DNA from: Spinacia oleracea
Taxonomy: Eukaryota; Streptophyta; Magnoliopsida; Caryophyllales; Amaranthaceae
Reading direction: 5' to 3'
Assembly (NCBI RefSeq): GCF_020520425.1
Contig: NC_079488.1
Span: forward strand, 25,174,247 to 25,238,246
DNA length: 64,000 nucleotides
Part shown: positions 35,576-47,397 of the stretch, one piece after another
Position numbering within the stretch: the first letter of the stretch is position 1
Layout: every line of letters starts with the position of its first letter
Notes under the pieces: model-generated
What the model saw: the letters and a program-made list of their open reading frames with translations, nothing else
Databases searched by the model: none
Told to the model about the DNA's origin: nothing
Translations under genes and position numbers: made by a program

Positions 35576-36048
35576 ATATATCATACCTTCTTCAATACAT
35601 TGATTTGCAACCATAACTTGCTGAGATGTGCCTTCATCTTCATCTTCAACGTCATATACTTCTCTATGATTCTCTAAATTTTCTAAAATAATAATAATTA
35701 CTCAATGAGTATGAAAGTTACTATAATTCTTCGTAGTTAGTTATTAGGATTCGAATATTACCGTCATAATTATACAATTTTTATTCTATTGCACGATTTA
35801 AATCGATATTCAAATCGATTAAATCGTCGTCCATTGTTGAAGCTCGAAGAGAGAGAAGCTGTTGGAGGAGAGAGAAGCTGCTGGAGGAGAGAGAAGCTGC
35901 TGGAGAATAGTGATTTTAGGGTTTAGTTGGGTCGCGCGTTCTGTTTTTTGGATCACGTGATTTCCTAACGGTATATGCGCTGCAAATTACCTAATTACCA
36001 TGGTCCATGGTAACCTTATGGTGGACCGGGTCCATGCAAGCGGAATTG

Positions 36049-36535
36049 TACTTCTATAGTTTAGACATGTTACTTTTTTTATATAATTTTAGACGAAGTA
36101 CTTTTTTTTAGTTTAGGTATTTTACTTCTATAATTTATCCATGTTACTTTTTTCATACGAAGTAGTTTTAGGGGAGATACCTTTTTAGTTTAGGTATGTT
36201 ACTTCTATAGTTTAAACATGTTACTTTTTTTAAATAATTTTAGAGGAGATATTTTTATTAGTTTAGGTATGTTACTTCTATAGTTTAGACATGTTACTTT
36301 TTTTTTATAATTTTAGATGAGGTATTTTTTGAGTTTAGGTATGTTACATGTTACTTTTTTTTATACGGAATAGTTTTATGGGAGGTACATTTTTAGTTTA
36401 GGTATGTTACTTCTATAGTTTAGACATGTTACTTCTTTTTTTATATAATTTTAGAGGAGGTACTTTTTTAGTTTAGGTATGTTACTTCTATAGTTTAGAT
36501 CTGTTACTTTTTTTTATATAGTTTTAGGGGAGGTA
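36049..36535 (+). repeat. tandem repeat (~75-bp unit), right of the Mutator-like element
   Basis: About six units of GTTTAGGTATGTTACTTC / TATAGTTTAGACATGTTAC / TTTTAGAGGAGGTAC, continuing the array at 23890-24049. The array as a whole predates the insertion. Confidence 0.88.
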
Positions 36536-37825
36536 CGCTATTGGTTTCGCGCTCGTCACACCATCAAGTTGATGATGTGACTGGTCTCACAGGAGACGCG
36601 CTGCTTTTCATTTTTTTTGGGTCTCCCTTTGTTTTCTTTTTCGATCACTAGGAGAGCCTAGAATGATTCTAAGGATCTGTTATATTTTTTACTTATTTTA
36701 AATTATTTCAGATAAAAGTGAGTTCAGATAATATAAGGTCAGAATTTTTTTTTTTTTTTGATATTTTAACATATAAATAAATTTATTTCAGTTAAGATAA
36801 GTTTTTTTGCAGATAAAATAAGTGCAGTTAAATTCAGATAATATAAGTTCAGACAAAACAAGTCAAATAGAACGGAACATAAGTTCAAGAGTAATTAGAT
36901 GGGTTTGAGTGATAGATTGTACAGTTCATTTGAAATTTTGCACTTGGGTAGTCGGGTGTATCCTCGAAGTGTAATGGAGTGTACAGAGATGCATAATAGA
37001 GGTTCTATGGTTTGTTAAGTGTCGTATATTTTGTCTAGCAATGGATTATTAATGTGTTGCAATAATGTTGATAAGACTATGTTCTCACAAGATAAGGTCT
37101 GATCTAATGGTAAGATTTTGGAATCAAATTAATTTCGGGTATTTTTCTTAAAGAATTTTGGTTTTTTAACCAGAACCAGTTGATCAGTGCGGGGTTTCGG
37201 TCTGATGCACCTTCTCCTTATCTACCAAAAATATTAAGGAATATGATTAATATTGGAATGCAATAATTGAATCGTGTACACAACCCTACATACCTCAAAG
37301 TCTTGACTCTTGAAGATCAAACTTTTAACCATAAGAACTACGTAGTAGTACTAACTAGATATTATAAAATTATATTTGATCATTTTATTATAAATAATTA
37401 ATTGAAATATTTCTCCCCCTAAAGTTATTTTACCCGTAATTAATAAATCTTGAACATACTAATTTAATCATATAATATGCAATTTTCGCTCTACTACATA
37501 CGTATTACACGTTTTATATGCTTAATAATATGCTAATTTGACCAAGATATTGAGTAAATATATTTCTCGTTATTGTATATACCGATTTGACTAAATATTT
37601 TAGCAAACTATTATTACATGGTATCAATTAATTTTTTACATACATAAAAAGTTTATATAAAAGGATAGAAAATAACAATAATAAAAAAGGTGAAGAGTTT
37701 TTTTAGGGAAAATATTTTTGGCGGAAAAATTTTCTACCATAAAGTGACATTTGTCATTCTTGATGTCTATTATAGTATTAAGTTATACGGAGTAGAAGAT
37801 TGGTAAATTAAAATCCTCCTTTTTT
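36536..37825. other. intergenic, no gene seen
   Basis: AT-rich, with words such as AGTTCAGATAATATAAG and CAGATAAAATAAG repeated around 36720-36870. No ORF with recognisable homology. Confidence 0.5.
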
Positions 37826-37827
37826 AT

Positions 37828-38222
37828 ACTTCCTCCATCTTTTTTACTTGCGACATTTTCCTTTTATGGAAATTGCATATTAGTTGCACCATTTTCCCTT
37901 TTATGGCGTGTTTTCATATACCATGTTTTTTCTGTGTGCTCACACATTAAATATCCACTTTATCCTTACTTACCTTTCATATTTACCATAGTCAATGGCA
38001 TATCTTTTTTATTGTCAGGGTGGACCCGACCCCCTAACAGAAATTTTCGTCGTGTATTTTTTGTTCTGGCCTCCCCTAAAATTTTAATAATTGCATACAT
38101 TACATTATTATATTTCTTAATTCGTCTCCTATTGGTCCCCTTGTAAAACTGTTTAAAATACGCCACTGACTATTGTTTCCATCACAAATGGTGCAAGTTA
38201 GTAAAAAAAATGGAGAAAGTAG
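37828..38222. mobile_element. Stowaway-like MITE (candidate)
   Basis: The left end is TACTTCCTCCATCTTTTTTAC; the right end, reverse-complemented, is TACTACTTTCTCCATTTTTT. Ends of the form CTCCCTCCGTCC with a TA target are typical of plant Stowaway elements. The size of about 395 bp is large for the type. Other pieces with the same end word lie near 38995-39008 (ACGGAGGAAGTA) and 39988-40005 (GAGGGAGTA). Confidence 0.5.
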
Positions 38223-40557
38223 TACGGTGACTTAGGAGTATAAATTTGTACCTTTGAAATAAAATTTGAATTTATGCCAAATTCTAATTTAATTTCACCA
38301 ACCTAGAAAGTTTTTTTCCTTTTATAAAATACCTCTATTACAACATCTTTTTTAATAATTATTATTTTACTCCAATTAATCATTACGTATCTTTTTTTTC
38401 AAAAGAATTTTAAAAAATAAATTATTACACACAGAAATGAAGTTTGCATCTTGAGGGCCAAAAGAAGACAACAAAAAACCACCCCATCCAAAATGTTCTA
38501 TTCTTGATGAAATTTTAAAAATTAGTTATGATGTTGAATTCCAACGGCTATTGTCTAGGTCGACGTTGTGGAGCCCACATATCAAAATCTACCGACCATG
38601 TTTTCCCTTCAAAGCTACGTGTTGGCAATGCTGCCTTAATAAGATGGGGTGATTAATTTGCTGTTGTGGACTCTATTATTTTAACACTAGGTTAGGTCTG
38701 TGCAACGCATGGATGACACTAAATAATTTTTTTCTCTATTCTGATTAATTTTATATTCGAATATTTCCTCCAATTTCTCTATTCTGATTAATTTTAATAT
38801 TCTACTTCGCTTATTGTTGGTCATTTATATGTAAGATAAAATATAGTGTTGTGGGATCTTATTAGATTTGTTTCAATGTGTAATTTCAAAATATCAACTT
38901 TTTTTAATTTTTAATTAAAGATATTTAAAGATATTAATAATCAAAATTGTGTATTTCCATGCGTGAAAATGACAAACGTTGCGAGTAAAAATTGACGGAG
39001 GAAGTATCAAATTTTATCATGGGTTGTTGTAAAATTAGAGAAAAATATTATTTTAATCGAATTATAAAGTGATTAGTGCGCAATCTTGGTGTTTGGGTTT
39101 CGACAAAAGTACTTAAGTTGGGCAAAAAAAAACTTGTCATACCCTTATCAAGTAACTGTTCTTTTAAAATGGAATGATGTCCAAATCTGTGACCATACCC
39201 GTAGCCGCTACATAAAATGGAAGAAAATAATAATATAAAAATGCTTGTTTGGGTATGGACATATAATAACACCCTTTTTTTTAAACTATTGCATGTAGGC
39301 TGAGAGTATAATGTTTTTTTTGAAAAAGGTTTATGAAAATCAAAATACTATCTTGCCATTACGGAGGAGAAACTTACTACTTATATTCTAAAAACAATAA
39401 TATCATAAAAATTGTGATTTTTCCATTCATATATTTTTCAAATTAGAATATATTATGTTAGATTCTTGTCATAATACACATGAAATCGTAATTTTGGAAA
39501 AAAAAAATAAGAAAAAAAAATCAGGAAATTAGATATTTTAAAATATTCTTTAATTAAAATTTTATTTTACAAGATAAATCTAAGGATACACCAGGAGATG
39601 ACATGTGTCATTCCTGATGTGTCTTTTAGTATATAGTATATAGTATTGATTGATTATTGTTTTTGAGAAGCTATATATGATAAAAATAAATTATTAAAGT
39701 ATTCATTAAGAGTGTAGATGTCAACTGGCTTAACTGGTAAAATATTGAGGGGTGGTATCCAAGATTTGGGATAGAAACTCGTCTATATCAGTTGTGCTTT
39801 GCCCGAATCCTGTTTGCATCAGTTGTTGTCTTGCCCTTGTGGCTCTCTCTACACACACACAAAAAAAGTATTCATTAAGACGAATCAAATAAGACTCCAC
39901 ATAACTATATTTTTTTTTAATATATTGGAAAATATTTAGAAGGTTTTCTTCCATTATGAATAGTGTCAAGATTTCAAATGAAAAGAATAAAAGGGAACCG
40001 AGGGAGTAATCTCCGTTTTTTTGTAGGAGTCACATGGTGACCGCACAAGTATTAAGAAAGTATAATTGAATTTAATAATAACGATGCAGGTGTGGTACTT
40101 GACAATGAAGAAATATATAAAAATAAAAAAAATAATAAAAAATAAACAGAGTTAAGTTAAACATTGGGGTCTCAACTTTGCAATTTTTCACCGGTAAGGA
40201 CCCAAAGCTTTTATTTTCACCGTTAAGGACCTATAAAGTATTTTCCGGCCAAAAATCAACTAAAAAGTAAGAAAAGTTAGTCCCTTAGTTAAAAGGTTAG
40301 TCCCTTACACATGTCAGCATATTATTTGTGGTGTAATAAAGAGTTAAGCACAACTTTGGGGCCTCACATTTTCATTTTATCACCGTTTGGGACCCGGGAC
40401 TTATTCTTTCACCCTTTAGGACATATAAACCCATTTTCAGCCATAATTAACTCATTAATGTGAAAGTTTAGCCCCTTTAGTAAAAAGGTTTGACCCCTTG
40501 ATTAATTGTACATTATTTTGGCAACTTTTGATTTATTTCGTGATAAACGTGGAAAAC
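38223..40557. other. intergenic; degenerate repeats, no gene seen
   Basis: AT-rich. Two related direct copies of a ~190-bp stretch (about 40149-40340 and 40351-40510) share GAGTTAAG, TTGGGGYCTCA, TTTCACC and AGGACCTATAAA-like words. Short ORFs here have no homology I recognise. Confidence 0.5.
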
Positions 40558-40562
40558 GTTAC

Positions 40563-41604
40563 TGAAGGAAATATGTCCTTCACCCAAGGTGCATTTAGTC
40601 TAATACCAAGGTTCAGATTAATTGCGAACATTTAATTCAGTGAGATCAAGTGATCGGAACAACTAGCTGGAGCAATGCTTCCGATCAGTGAGTTCTAATG
40701 AATATTAAGCTCACAACTTACTCTTGACTGAACCTACAAGGTCACACCAATGGCACGTAACAGATCACCAGATGAAATGAATCGGAAATTCATTTAATAG
40801 CTTTTCGGGAATTAGTTTTTGAAAACGTATTATACGATACGACCTTGCATCGGAATCGTACGTATATCGTATCGCAAATATTCGTAAGCTGGGCGAAACG
40901 AATAAATCGTATCGTACGACGGTGATTCGTCGTATACGATACGATAAATAATATGCGTAAGGTATTAATCGCGAATACGAGGAGCATCAGAGCTGCCGGC
41001 CCGTCGAGCCAAGCGCGCAAGCGCGCAAGGCCCAACGAGCCAGCGAGCTCGCGAGCAGGCCAGCCCGTGGCGTGGCGCAAGTGCGCAGCAACACAAGCAA
41101 CGCAGCAGCGAGCATGCGAGGCCCACGGCCCAGCTGCTCGGCTGTGCGCACTATGGGCTTCGACCTGCAGCGTGTTGGCTGTGCGCGGGTCCGTGTGGTC
41201 GTGTGTGCAAGTGTGGCTGGTCAAGGCCTTGTCTTGGCCGGTTACACAATATAATATTAAGTTATTATATTTTTGCACACACCCCTAAGAACACCCAAGT
41301 TTCCAAACCATAAACCTAATTCAGAAATTACGTTCTTCAGTTTTCTCTCTCTGAGAAAACTGTTCTTCCCAATAGCAAAAACTCTTGATTGATTGTCTAA
41401 GCTACGGTTATCAAGACGGATCTCATCGTGTCGGTGAACCAAGTAGAGGAACGACATGTGGAGTTCTAAGTTCGTGTTCGTTGACAGATTACTAGGGAAA
41501 ATACGCTTCGAATGTAAGTTTGCTTAATTTGTGCTTTATACATGTTTCGTGGCTTTGGGGATTGTTTCCGCACATGTTATTATGTTTAACTGTATTCCCC
41601 AACA
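40563..41604 (+). repeat. 5' LTR of the copia element
   Basis: 1042 bp, TGAAGGAAAT ... CCCCAACA. It shares blocks with the solo LTR 45445-46828 (start, CAGTGAGATCAAGTGA, CTTACTCTTGACTGAACC, and the end region with TTTCCGCA) but is clearly a different subfamily. It contains a GC-rich block at about 40975-41240 in otherwise AT-rich DNA. Confidence 0.88.
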
Positions 41605-41619
41605 GTGGTATCACGAGCC
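41605..41619 (+). promoter_or_regulatory. primer binding site of the copia element
   Basis: GTGGTATCACGAGCC directly follows the LTR and resembles the initiator-methionine tRNA site TGGTATCAGAGC used by most plant copia elements. Confidence 0.8.
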
Positions 41620-43266
41620 TTATGTATTCAAAGCATCTTTTAGCATGAATTTTTTGCTTTTTTCCTGTTGTCGAAATTTTGGGAATTTTTGTTGATTTTT
41701 CGGAAATTTTATGGATTATTGGATTAATTGCGTAACCAGTTCTGAAATCAAAAAGATTAGGTTTTTCGACTTTTCTGACCCTAATATGATTGAAAACTAT
41801 TTTCTAAGATCAACTCATGAGAACGGAATTGCAAAAACAGGCCTCGAAGTGATGTTTTTTGGGCGTTTTTGTTAATTTTCGAATTAAAATTAAAAGTTTC
41901 GTAAAGTATTTCAATTAAAAAGTCGATCTAAACAACTTGGAATTAATGGAAATTTTGACACGATGTTGCTGGGTACATTCTTGATCTATGGTAAAAATTT
42001 CAGATTTTTCCAATAAGTATAAACTCTAGTTTTACTTTACCCAAATTCGTAAATTTTAGATCCCTAATTGATTTTTTAAATAATTTAGATCTAATCACTC
42101 GGTTAATTGGGAAAGGGAATATAATTTCATGGGTTAGTAGCTAATTTTAAAAATTATTGGATTAAAAGTTTGAATGATTTCGTTAATTTTAATCGCACTT
42201 AAACCTAATTATTAAAATGTGAAATTTAAATGTTTAAAGAACAATTTAAAGTTTTAGATTTTATTATTTAAAAGTTCAAATTTTTGGTTGAAATCGTTCG
42301 TTCTTAAAATTTGAATAATGTTAGCCTTGATTTAATATTTTACGAAATTAGATTGTCGTTAAAATTAAAATCGTAAAAAGCGTTGTTTTTCAAAATAAAA
42401 ATCGTAACTTTTTATGAAAAATAACATAAATGCAAAGGTTCGTGAAATTAATTTTTTTTAATTGAGTTGGTCCATAGTACGAACCAAAAGCATGAACACA
42501 AGGGTGGGGTGGACGTGTGGCTCGTCGAGCCACGCGGGCTGCCGCATCAGTGCCGAGCCGCAGCGACGCGGGCAGCGGCATGGGCGCTGCGTGCGCTGGG
42601 CGAGGAAGGGGCAAGCAGGCAGGGCCTTGCTTGCGAGGGCTGCGAGCAAGCAAGGCGCCTAGCCTTGCGATGCGCAGCAACAGGCAGCGACGAGGCGCGC
42701 ATGGGCAACATTGGTTGTGGGCACGCGTGCTTGGGGCGGGGCGTGCGGGCATTGCTCGTGTGCCTCGTAGGCCACACAGTGCTGCGATGGGCTGGGCACA
42801 AGCCTAGCCCGAGCAAGCACATGAACATTTTTTTTAATTTGTTTATTTCATTGGGCTTGAGCATGTTTGCATTATTTTGGGCTAACGGGATATTTAATTT
42901 AATATTTTATTTACTTGGGTTAGGCTGCGAGTTTTAATTTAATATTTAATAGCTAATTATCCGGAATAATTATTGGTTTGAGTGGGAGCCACTAAATGAA
43001 ATTAAAATGAAATAATTATTTTAATTATTTTTCGTAGGTCGCATTATTTTAATTAAATTCAATTTTAATTAGAATAAAATCTAAGGATTAATAATTTGGA
43101 AATTGATTAATCTTTTAGGACGCGTTTATGTGAACGTGAATTTTAACTACTTACGTAAATACTTGCATTATTATCATGGGCCATTCATTTTACCATGCGA
43201 ATGGGTGAATGCATAGAATATATATAGAATATATATATATATATATATATCAAATGCATAAATAAA

Positions 43267-43357
<91 letters not shown>

Positions 43358-43904
43358 GCTTGAATGTATGTATGTATACTTTGCATGAATAGGTTGTTTC
43401 GTATGACTCGATTAGATTAAGTTCACTAAATAATCGAACCAACATAGAAACAACTAGGTCCAAAGTAATATTGAGTTTAAAAAAATTGCCTTCCAAATCA
43501 AGCACTTACAAAAATCTAAGGACCTAACGTAGTAGGTTTACGCCAAAGCGAGGTGCTATATTAGTTGACTTAGATGGTAAGGCGTCCCAAAGGAGCACGT
43601 TGATTGTGGTTTCAACTCAAACAACAATGGCATTATGTTGTGGCAATGGGATAAATTTTGGTATTAGTTTATTAACCAAGAGTAATTTGGAGATTACTAG
43701 CAATAGGTTTTGCTTACCTATAATCTTAAACTACTTAAGACATGCCAAAGCTGCTTAAGGATTTAGGACTTTTAGGGTCTTGGAATCGTTTCATTCATTT
43801 TGGACCATGTTTTTCTTTTGCATAATGATTGCATGTTAGCTTTTAAAGTTATTAAAGTTAGGAATGGTTATTTATTGCGAATTCTTTTCAAATGTAGTAA
43901 TCAA
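41620..43904. other. untranslated leader of the copia element
   Basis: No real gene. It holds a GC-rich island (about 42500-42810) that gives overlapping spurious ORFs on both strands, and two (TA)n tracts. The length is unusual for a leader. Confidence 0.7.
43217..43354. repeat. (TA)n microsatellite
   Basis: Two TA dinucleotide runs (about 43228-43250 and 43270-43354) separated by a short unique piece. Some short ORFs predicted here are only Tyr-Ile repeats. Confidence 0.95.
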
Positions 43905-45417
43905 ATGGCCGCAAACATAACAACAATCATATCATCTGAAATTCTGGATGTTGAGTTGAACTTGACTAACTTTCTTGAATGGAAAAGGAAACTTATCGAA
44001 GTTTTAAAAGTTAATGACATGCACTATGTCATTGAACAACCTTTTCCTAGCTATGATGCGCAGGGTATGACTTTTGAAAGGTACAGAAGTTGGGCACTTC
44101 ACAAGTACCTTGTCACGGAGTTTATCCTAAAGTCTATTCCCGAAAGTTGGAGAGGGAGGTTCATTACTTTTGAGCCTCATGCTCTCCTAAGTCGTCTTAA
44201 GGATAGGTGTCGTGCGGGGTTTCAACCCAAGTTCCAAACTGGTGGCAAAAGGGTTGATGAATTGGCTAATTCAATGAGCAATCTCAAACTCATTACCCCA
44301 CACAAGTCGTGCCTAGAGAACGAACTTCTAGAGGCACAAAAGCGCATTTACTCAATCAAGATGGACAAAAACACACCAATTCCGTCTCATGTGGATATGA
44401 TGTCTGGATTATTTTTCACAATCGAGAGACTTGGTGGTTCCGTCAAAGAGTCGATAGCTATTGCACTAGTGCTGAATTCTCTTCATAGGGATTATGAGGG
44501 GTTTAAGATGCACTATCTCTTTAATTAGAAAGAGAGCACATTCTGTGAACTTGTGGAATTGCTCAAGAAATTCGAGAGAATCCTTAAGTTAAAGCAAGAC
44601 CCTTTGAATGTGAGGTGCACCAAATTCAAGAAAGTGTGCAAGAGGAAGATAAGCAAGGCTGGATCTTCATCCATTCCCGGAAGGCAACTGGCGCCTTCCA
44701 AGAGCAAGATGAGGAAGAATGCTTCTCCTTCAACATCGCAATGCTTCAATTGTAATGAGATTGGTCATTACAAGCGAGATTGCCCCAAACTAAAGGAAGA
44801 GAAGAAGGACGGAAACGTTGCTTCTCCTTCAGGTATGTATGTTATACATTGTAATCTTGCTAATTCTACTTCTTGGGTATTAGATACTGGTTGTGGCTCA
44901 CACTTATGTTCCAATTCGCAGGGACTAAGGAGAAGTAGAAGGCTTGATAAAGGCGAGATGGATCTACACGTGGGAAATGGAGCACAGATTGCTGCATTAG
45001 CCGTAGGATCTTATTTTATTTCTTTGCCTAGTGGTTTTGTTTTGGAACTAGAAAACTGTTACTATGTTCCTAGTATCACCAGAAATATTATTTCCGTTTC
45101 AAGTTTGGATTCTAAAGGTTTTAGTTTTCAATTTAAAGACAATAGTTGTTCTTTTGCTTTGAATGGAATGTTTTATGGTTCAGCACAACAAGTAAATGGT
45201 CTATATATGCTAGATACGAGCAAACACATGTATAACATAAATACTAAAAAGGCTAAAACTGGTGATTCGGATCTCACATTTCTGTGGCATTGTCGATTAG
45301 GCCATATAAACACAAAGCGCATGGAATTACATCAACGACAGGGAATTCTAGAATCATTCGACTTAGAGAAGATTGATCAATGCGAATCTTTTTTACTTGG
45401 CAAAATGACAAAGCAAC
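43905..45417 (+). pseudogene. copia gag-pol fragment with an in-frame stop
   Basis: ATG 43905 opens a gag (MAANITTIISSEILDVELN; FLEWKRKLIEVLK; IPESWRGRF) that runs to an in-frame TAG at 44526-44528. The same frame then continues with the end of gag, a CCHC zinc knuckle (CFNCNEIGHYKRDCP), the protease (WVLDTGCGSHLCSN, catalytic DTG present), and a GAG-pre-integrase start (FLWHCRLGHINTKRMELHQR). It breaks off after ...LLGKMTKQ at the insertion of gypsy element 2. It cannot make a complete polyprotein. A single stop with few other lesions suggests moderate age. Confidence 0.9.
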
Positions 45418-45444
45418 TGTTGTGGGCAAAATTACCGTGCCAGC

Positions 45445-46828
45445 TGAAGGAAATAATGCCCTTGGTCCAAGTATGCATATAGTTAAGTCTAATAAATGCG
45501 GTTCAGTATTAATTGACAAGTTAATAAATTCAGTGAGATCAAGTGAGCTGAATGCCTAGCTAGAGGCCGCTTTAGTTCAAGTGGAATTAATGATATTAAT
45601 CCACAGCTTACTCTTGACTGAACCCGTAGGGTCACACAAATAGTACGTAAACGGATCAAGTATTTAATGGCATTAAATACTCCATCTATGAATATTCAGA
45701 ATCGACGGATCTTGGTTTCAGTGGGAGCTGAGATCGTCAAAGCCAAGTAAATGAATACTCCGGAAACGATGATATTGCCGAAAACGGAAATATGGATCAT
45801 ATCGGAAATATAAATATTATCCAAGTCGTAGATGTTGCCGGAAACGGAAACATGGTACGTATCGGAAAATATTATCGGAAATGGAAATATTGCCGGAATC
45901 GGAAATATTACCGGAAACGGAAATATTGTCAGAATCGAAAATATTATCGGAATCGGAAAATAATTCCGGAAACGGAAATATTAAATATTTGTTTGAAATG
46001 GAAATTTATTCCGGAATCGGAAATATTAAATATTGTTCGTATCAGAAATAAATTCCGGAATCGGGAATTTAATCGGAAGCGTATCGTACGAATTAGCATC
46101 GGACGAGGCCTGCCAGACGAAGGCCCAGCACGAAGCCGGGCCATCGCCCAGCAAACCACACACATCAATTACACACAGTCAAGCCTCGCCAGGCCCAGCA
46201 AGGCCTTGGCGCGCGCGGAGCAATATGGGCTGCGATATTTGGGCTGCGAGCGAGTGCAGCTCGCGTGGGCCGCAAGGCTTGCACGGGTGGTGCTCGTGTT
46301 TGTGCTCGTGTATGGTTGTGTGCAATACAAATCCTAAAGCTATTAGAATTTGTTCTATGATTAAATCCTAATCCTAGTAGATAGATTTTATTTAATAAGA
46401 ATCCTAACAGGATTCTAATTAAACTAAATTGGTATTCTAATAGGATTATAATTCCTTTCCATAAACTCTATAAATAGGTGCCTAGGGTCACATATTTAAA
46501 TGGAGAATTGAAGTATTCAAAGGTAAGATTTTCAAGAAAAATCAGTCACTCTCTTGCCCCATAATAGCCGAATTTCATACTACCTTAAGGGCCATTCTAG
46601 TTGGTCAAGCTTAAGGCGGATCCGGACGTGCTGTGGACTATCTACGGAGGGACGACACTTGGAGTCCTAAAGACTTGTTCTTGTTCGGTTCGGGCGCAGC
46701 TAGGGAGGGCACGCTACAAAGTGTATGCATCTGAATTATGCTAAATGATTATGTGTTAATAATATGTTTCCTGGCTTTATGGTTTTTCCGCATGATTAAT
46801 GTTTATTCATATGTATCATAACCTAACA
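45445..46828 (+). mobile_element. copia solo LTR inside the 5' LTR of gypsy element 2
   Basis: TGAAGGAAAT ... ACCTAACA, 1384 bp, flanked by a perfect 5-bp duplication CCAGC (45440-45444 and 46829-46833). No internal copia sequence is attached. Removing it joins the two halves of the gypsy LTR. The middle (about 45770-46080) consists of GGAAACGGAAATATTGCCGG-like words repeated with variation, followed by a GC-rich block (46100-46320). Confidence 0.93.
45770..46080 (+). repeat. short-period GGAAAYGGAAATATT repeat in the solo LTR
   Basis: Degenerate units of 12-24 bases (CGGAAACGGAAATATT, CGGAATCGGAAATATT) fill this part of the LTR. It lies upstream of the probable promoter, so it may be an enhancer-like array. 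Confidence 0.85.
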
Positions 46829-47377
46829 CCAGCTCGTACCAATAAAGATACGACACGTGGCACGAATTATGCCTCGTAAGCAATCTTTAGTCTGATTACT
46901 GAGAGTCTATGTACTTCTCCATGTGAACGAAGAGTATATGTATTCGTATCCATATACGAATAAGCATACGTATTATATCCATATAAAAATGGCATACTTG
47001 GTAAATACGTTCTGATGGCACAAAAGCCCAAAAAGCCCATTTATGTCCTAAAGAGCCATGACTGCAAAAGAGAAAGGACACTTGTCCTCTTCTCCTAACT
47101 CAGCCAATCATATGAAGGAATATTAGGTCATTCTCTCTAAACCTAGTACTATATAAAGCCTCAAATCCCAAGGACAAGGTTTTCAATTACACAACAACCA
47201 CAAATATTAATTGCTCTACCTTCTCTCTACTTTCTCTCTCTATAAACTCATACTTACTTAAGCATCGGATGGAATATTCTGAGAGGAATATTCTTGTTTT
47301 GCAGGTCGGAGAGGAGATCGTGTTGCAGGCTACCGGAAACCTCCTTGTCATCAACTGATCGGAAAAACCCCACAACA

Positions 47378-47397
47378 TTTGGCGCCGTCTATGGGGA
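47378..47397 (+). promoter_or_regulatory. primer binding site of gypsy element 2
   Basis: TTTGGCGCCGTCTATGGGGA directly after the LTR end. It differs by one base from that of gypsy element 1, supporting the shared lineage. Confidence 0.88.

Larger units (their letters stand above)
31727..35835 (-). pseudogene. FAR1-type MULE transposase gene, one frameshift
   Basis: Minus-strand gene with introns. A first ATG at 35833-35835 (MDDDLIDLNIDLN), an exon at about 35665-35587 (NLENHREVYDVEDEDEG), main exon about 34738-33695, then 33210-32619, 32524-32263 and about 32158-31727. Domain order is FAR1 DNA-binding region (YCKHAAIIGFSVRKGKNR ... HNHPL), MULE transposase with Asp in LVFDTTFR and Asp in TNQDAA followed by CLWH, Glu in QRSEST, SWIM finger (CTCKNFEESGWLCFH), and a Lys/Glu-rich tail. 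A run of nine A at 32951-32959 (plus strand) has one base too many and shifts the frame just before the catalytic Glu. This may be a true lesion or a sequence error. The 5' exons and the last acceptor could not be settled by eye. Confidence 0.87.
24050..36048. mobile_element. Mutator-like element carrying a Ulp1-like protease gene and a FAR1-type transposase
   Basis: A 12-kb insertion in a tandem repeat. TACTTCTAT lies at both edges (24041-24049 and 36049-36057), a 9-bp duplication as expected for Mutator-like elements, and the tandem repeat resumes in phase after it. The ends are imperfect inverted repeats: ACCGGGTCCATGCTATGGACC on the left (split here as ACCGGGTCCATGC + TATGGACC), and GGACCCGGTCC ... 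CCATGGACCATGGTA on the right strand reversed. The exact first base is uncertain by about 10. Inside are two convergent genes, Ulp1-like (+) and FAR1/MULE transposase (-). Mutator-like elements that carry Ulp1-like genes are an established group (Kaonashi-type). Confidence 0.82.
40563..45417 (+). mobile_element. Ty1/copia retrotransposon, left part (disrupted by gypsy element 2)
   Basis: The 5' LTR, primer binding site, a 2.2-kb leader, gag, zinc knuckle, protease and the start of the GAG-pre-integrase domain are present. The reading stops at 45417 where gypsy element 2 begins. Integrase, reverse transcriptase and the 3' LTR would lie beyond the inserted stack, outside the window. GTTAC (40558-40562) precedes the LTR and would be the left target duplication. 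Confidence 0.88.

Noticed and set aside
42390-42937. Several overlapping ORFs of 63-156 codons on both strands, Arg/Ala-rich
   Set aside because: They come from a GC-rich block where stop codons are rare; no homology and no consistent frame.
43185-43505. ORF of Tyr-Ile repeats
   Set aside because: Translation of the (TA)n microsatellite. The same applies to 55136-55486.
45445-46828. First read as the 3' LTR paired with the LTR at 40563
   Set aside because: It has its own CCAGC target duplication, differs strongly from the 40563 LTR, and splits the LTR of gypsy element 2, so it is an independent solo LTR.
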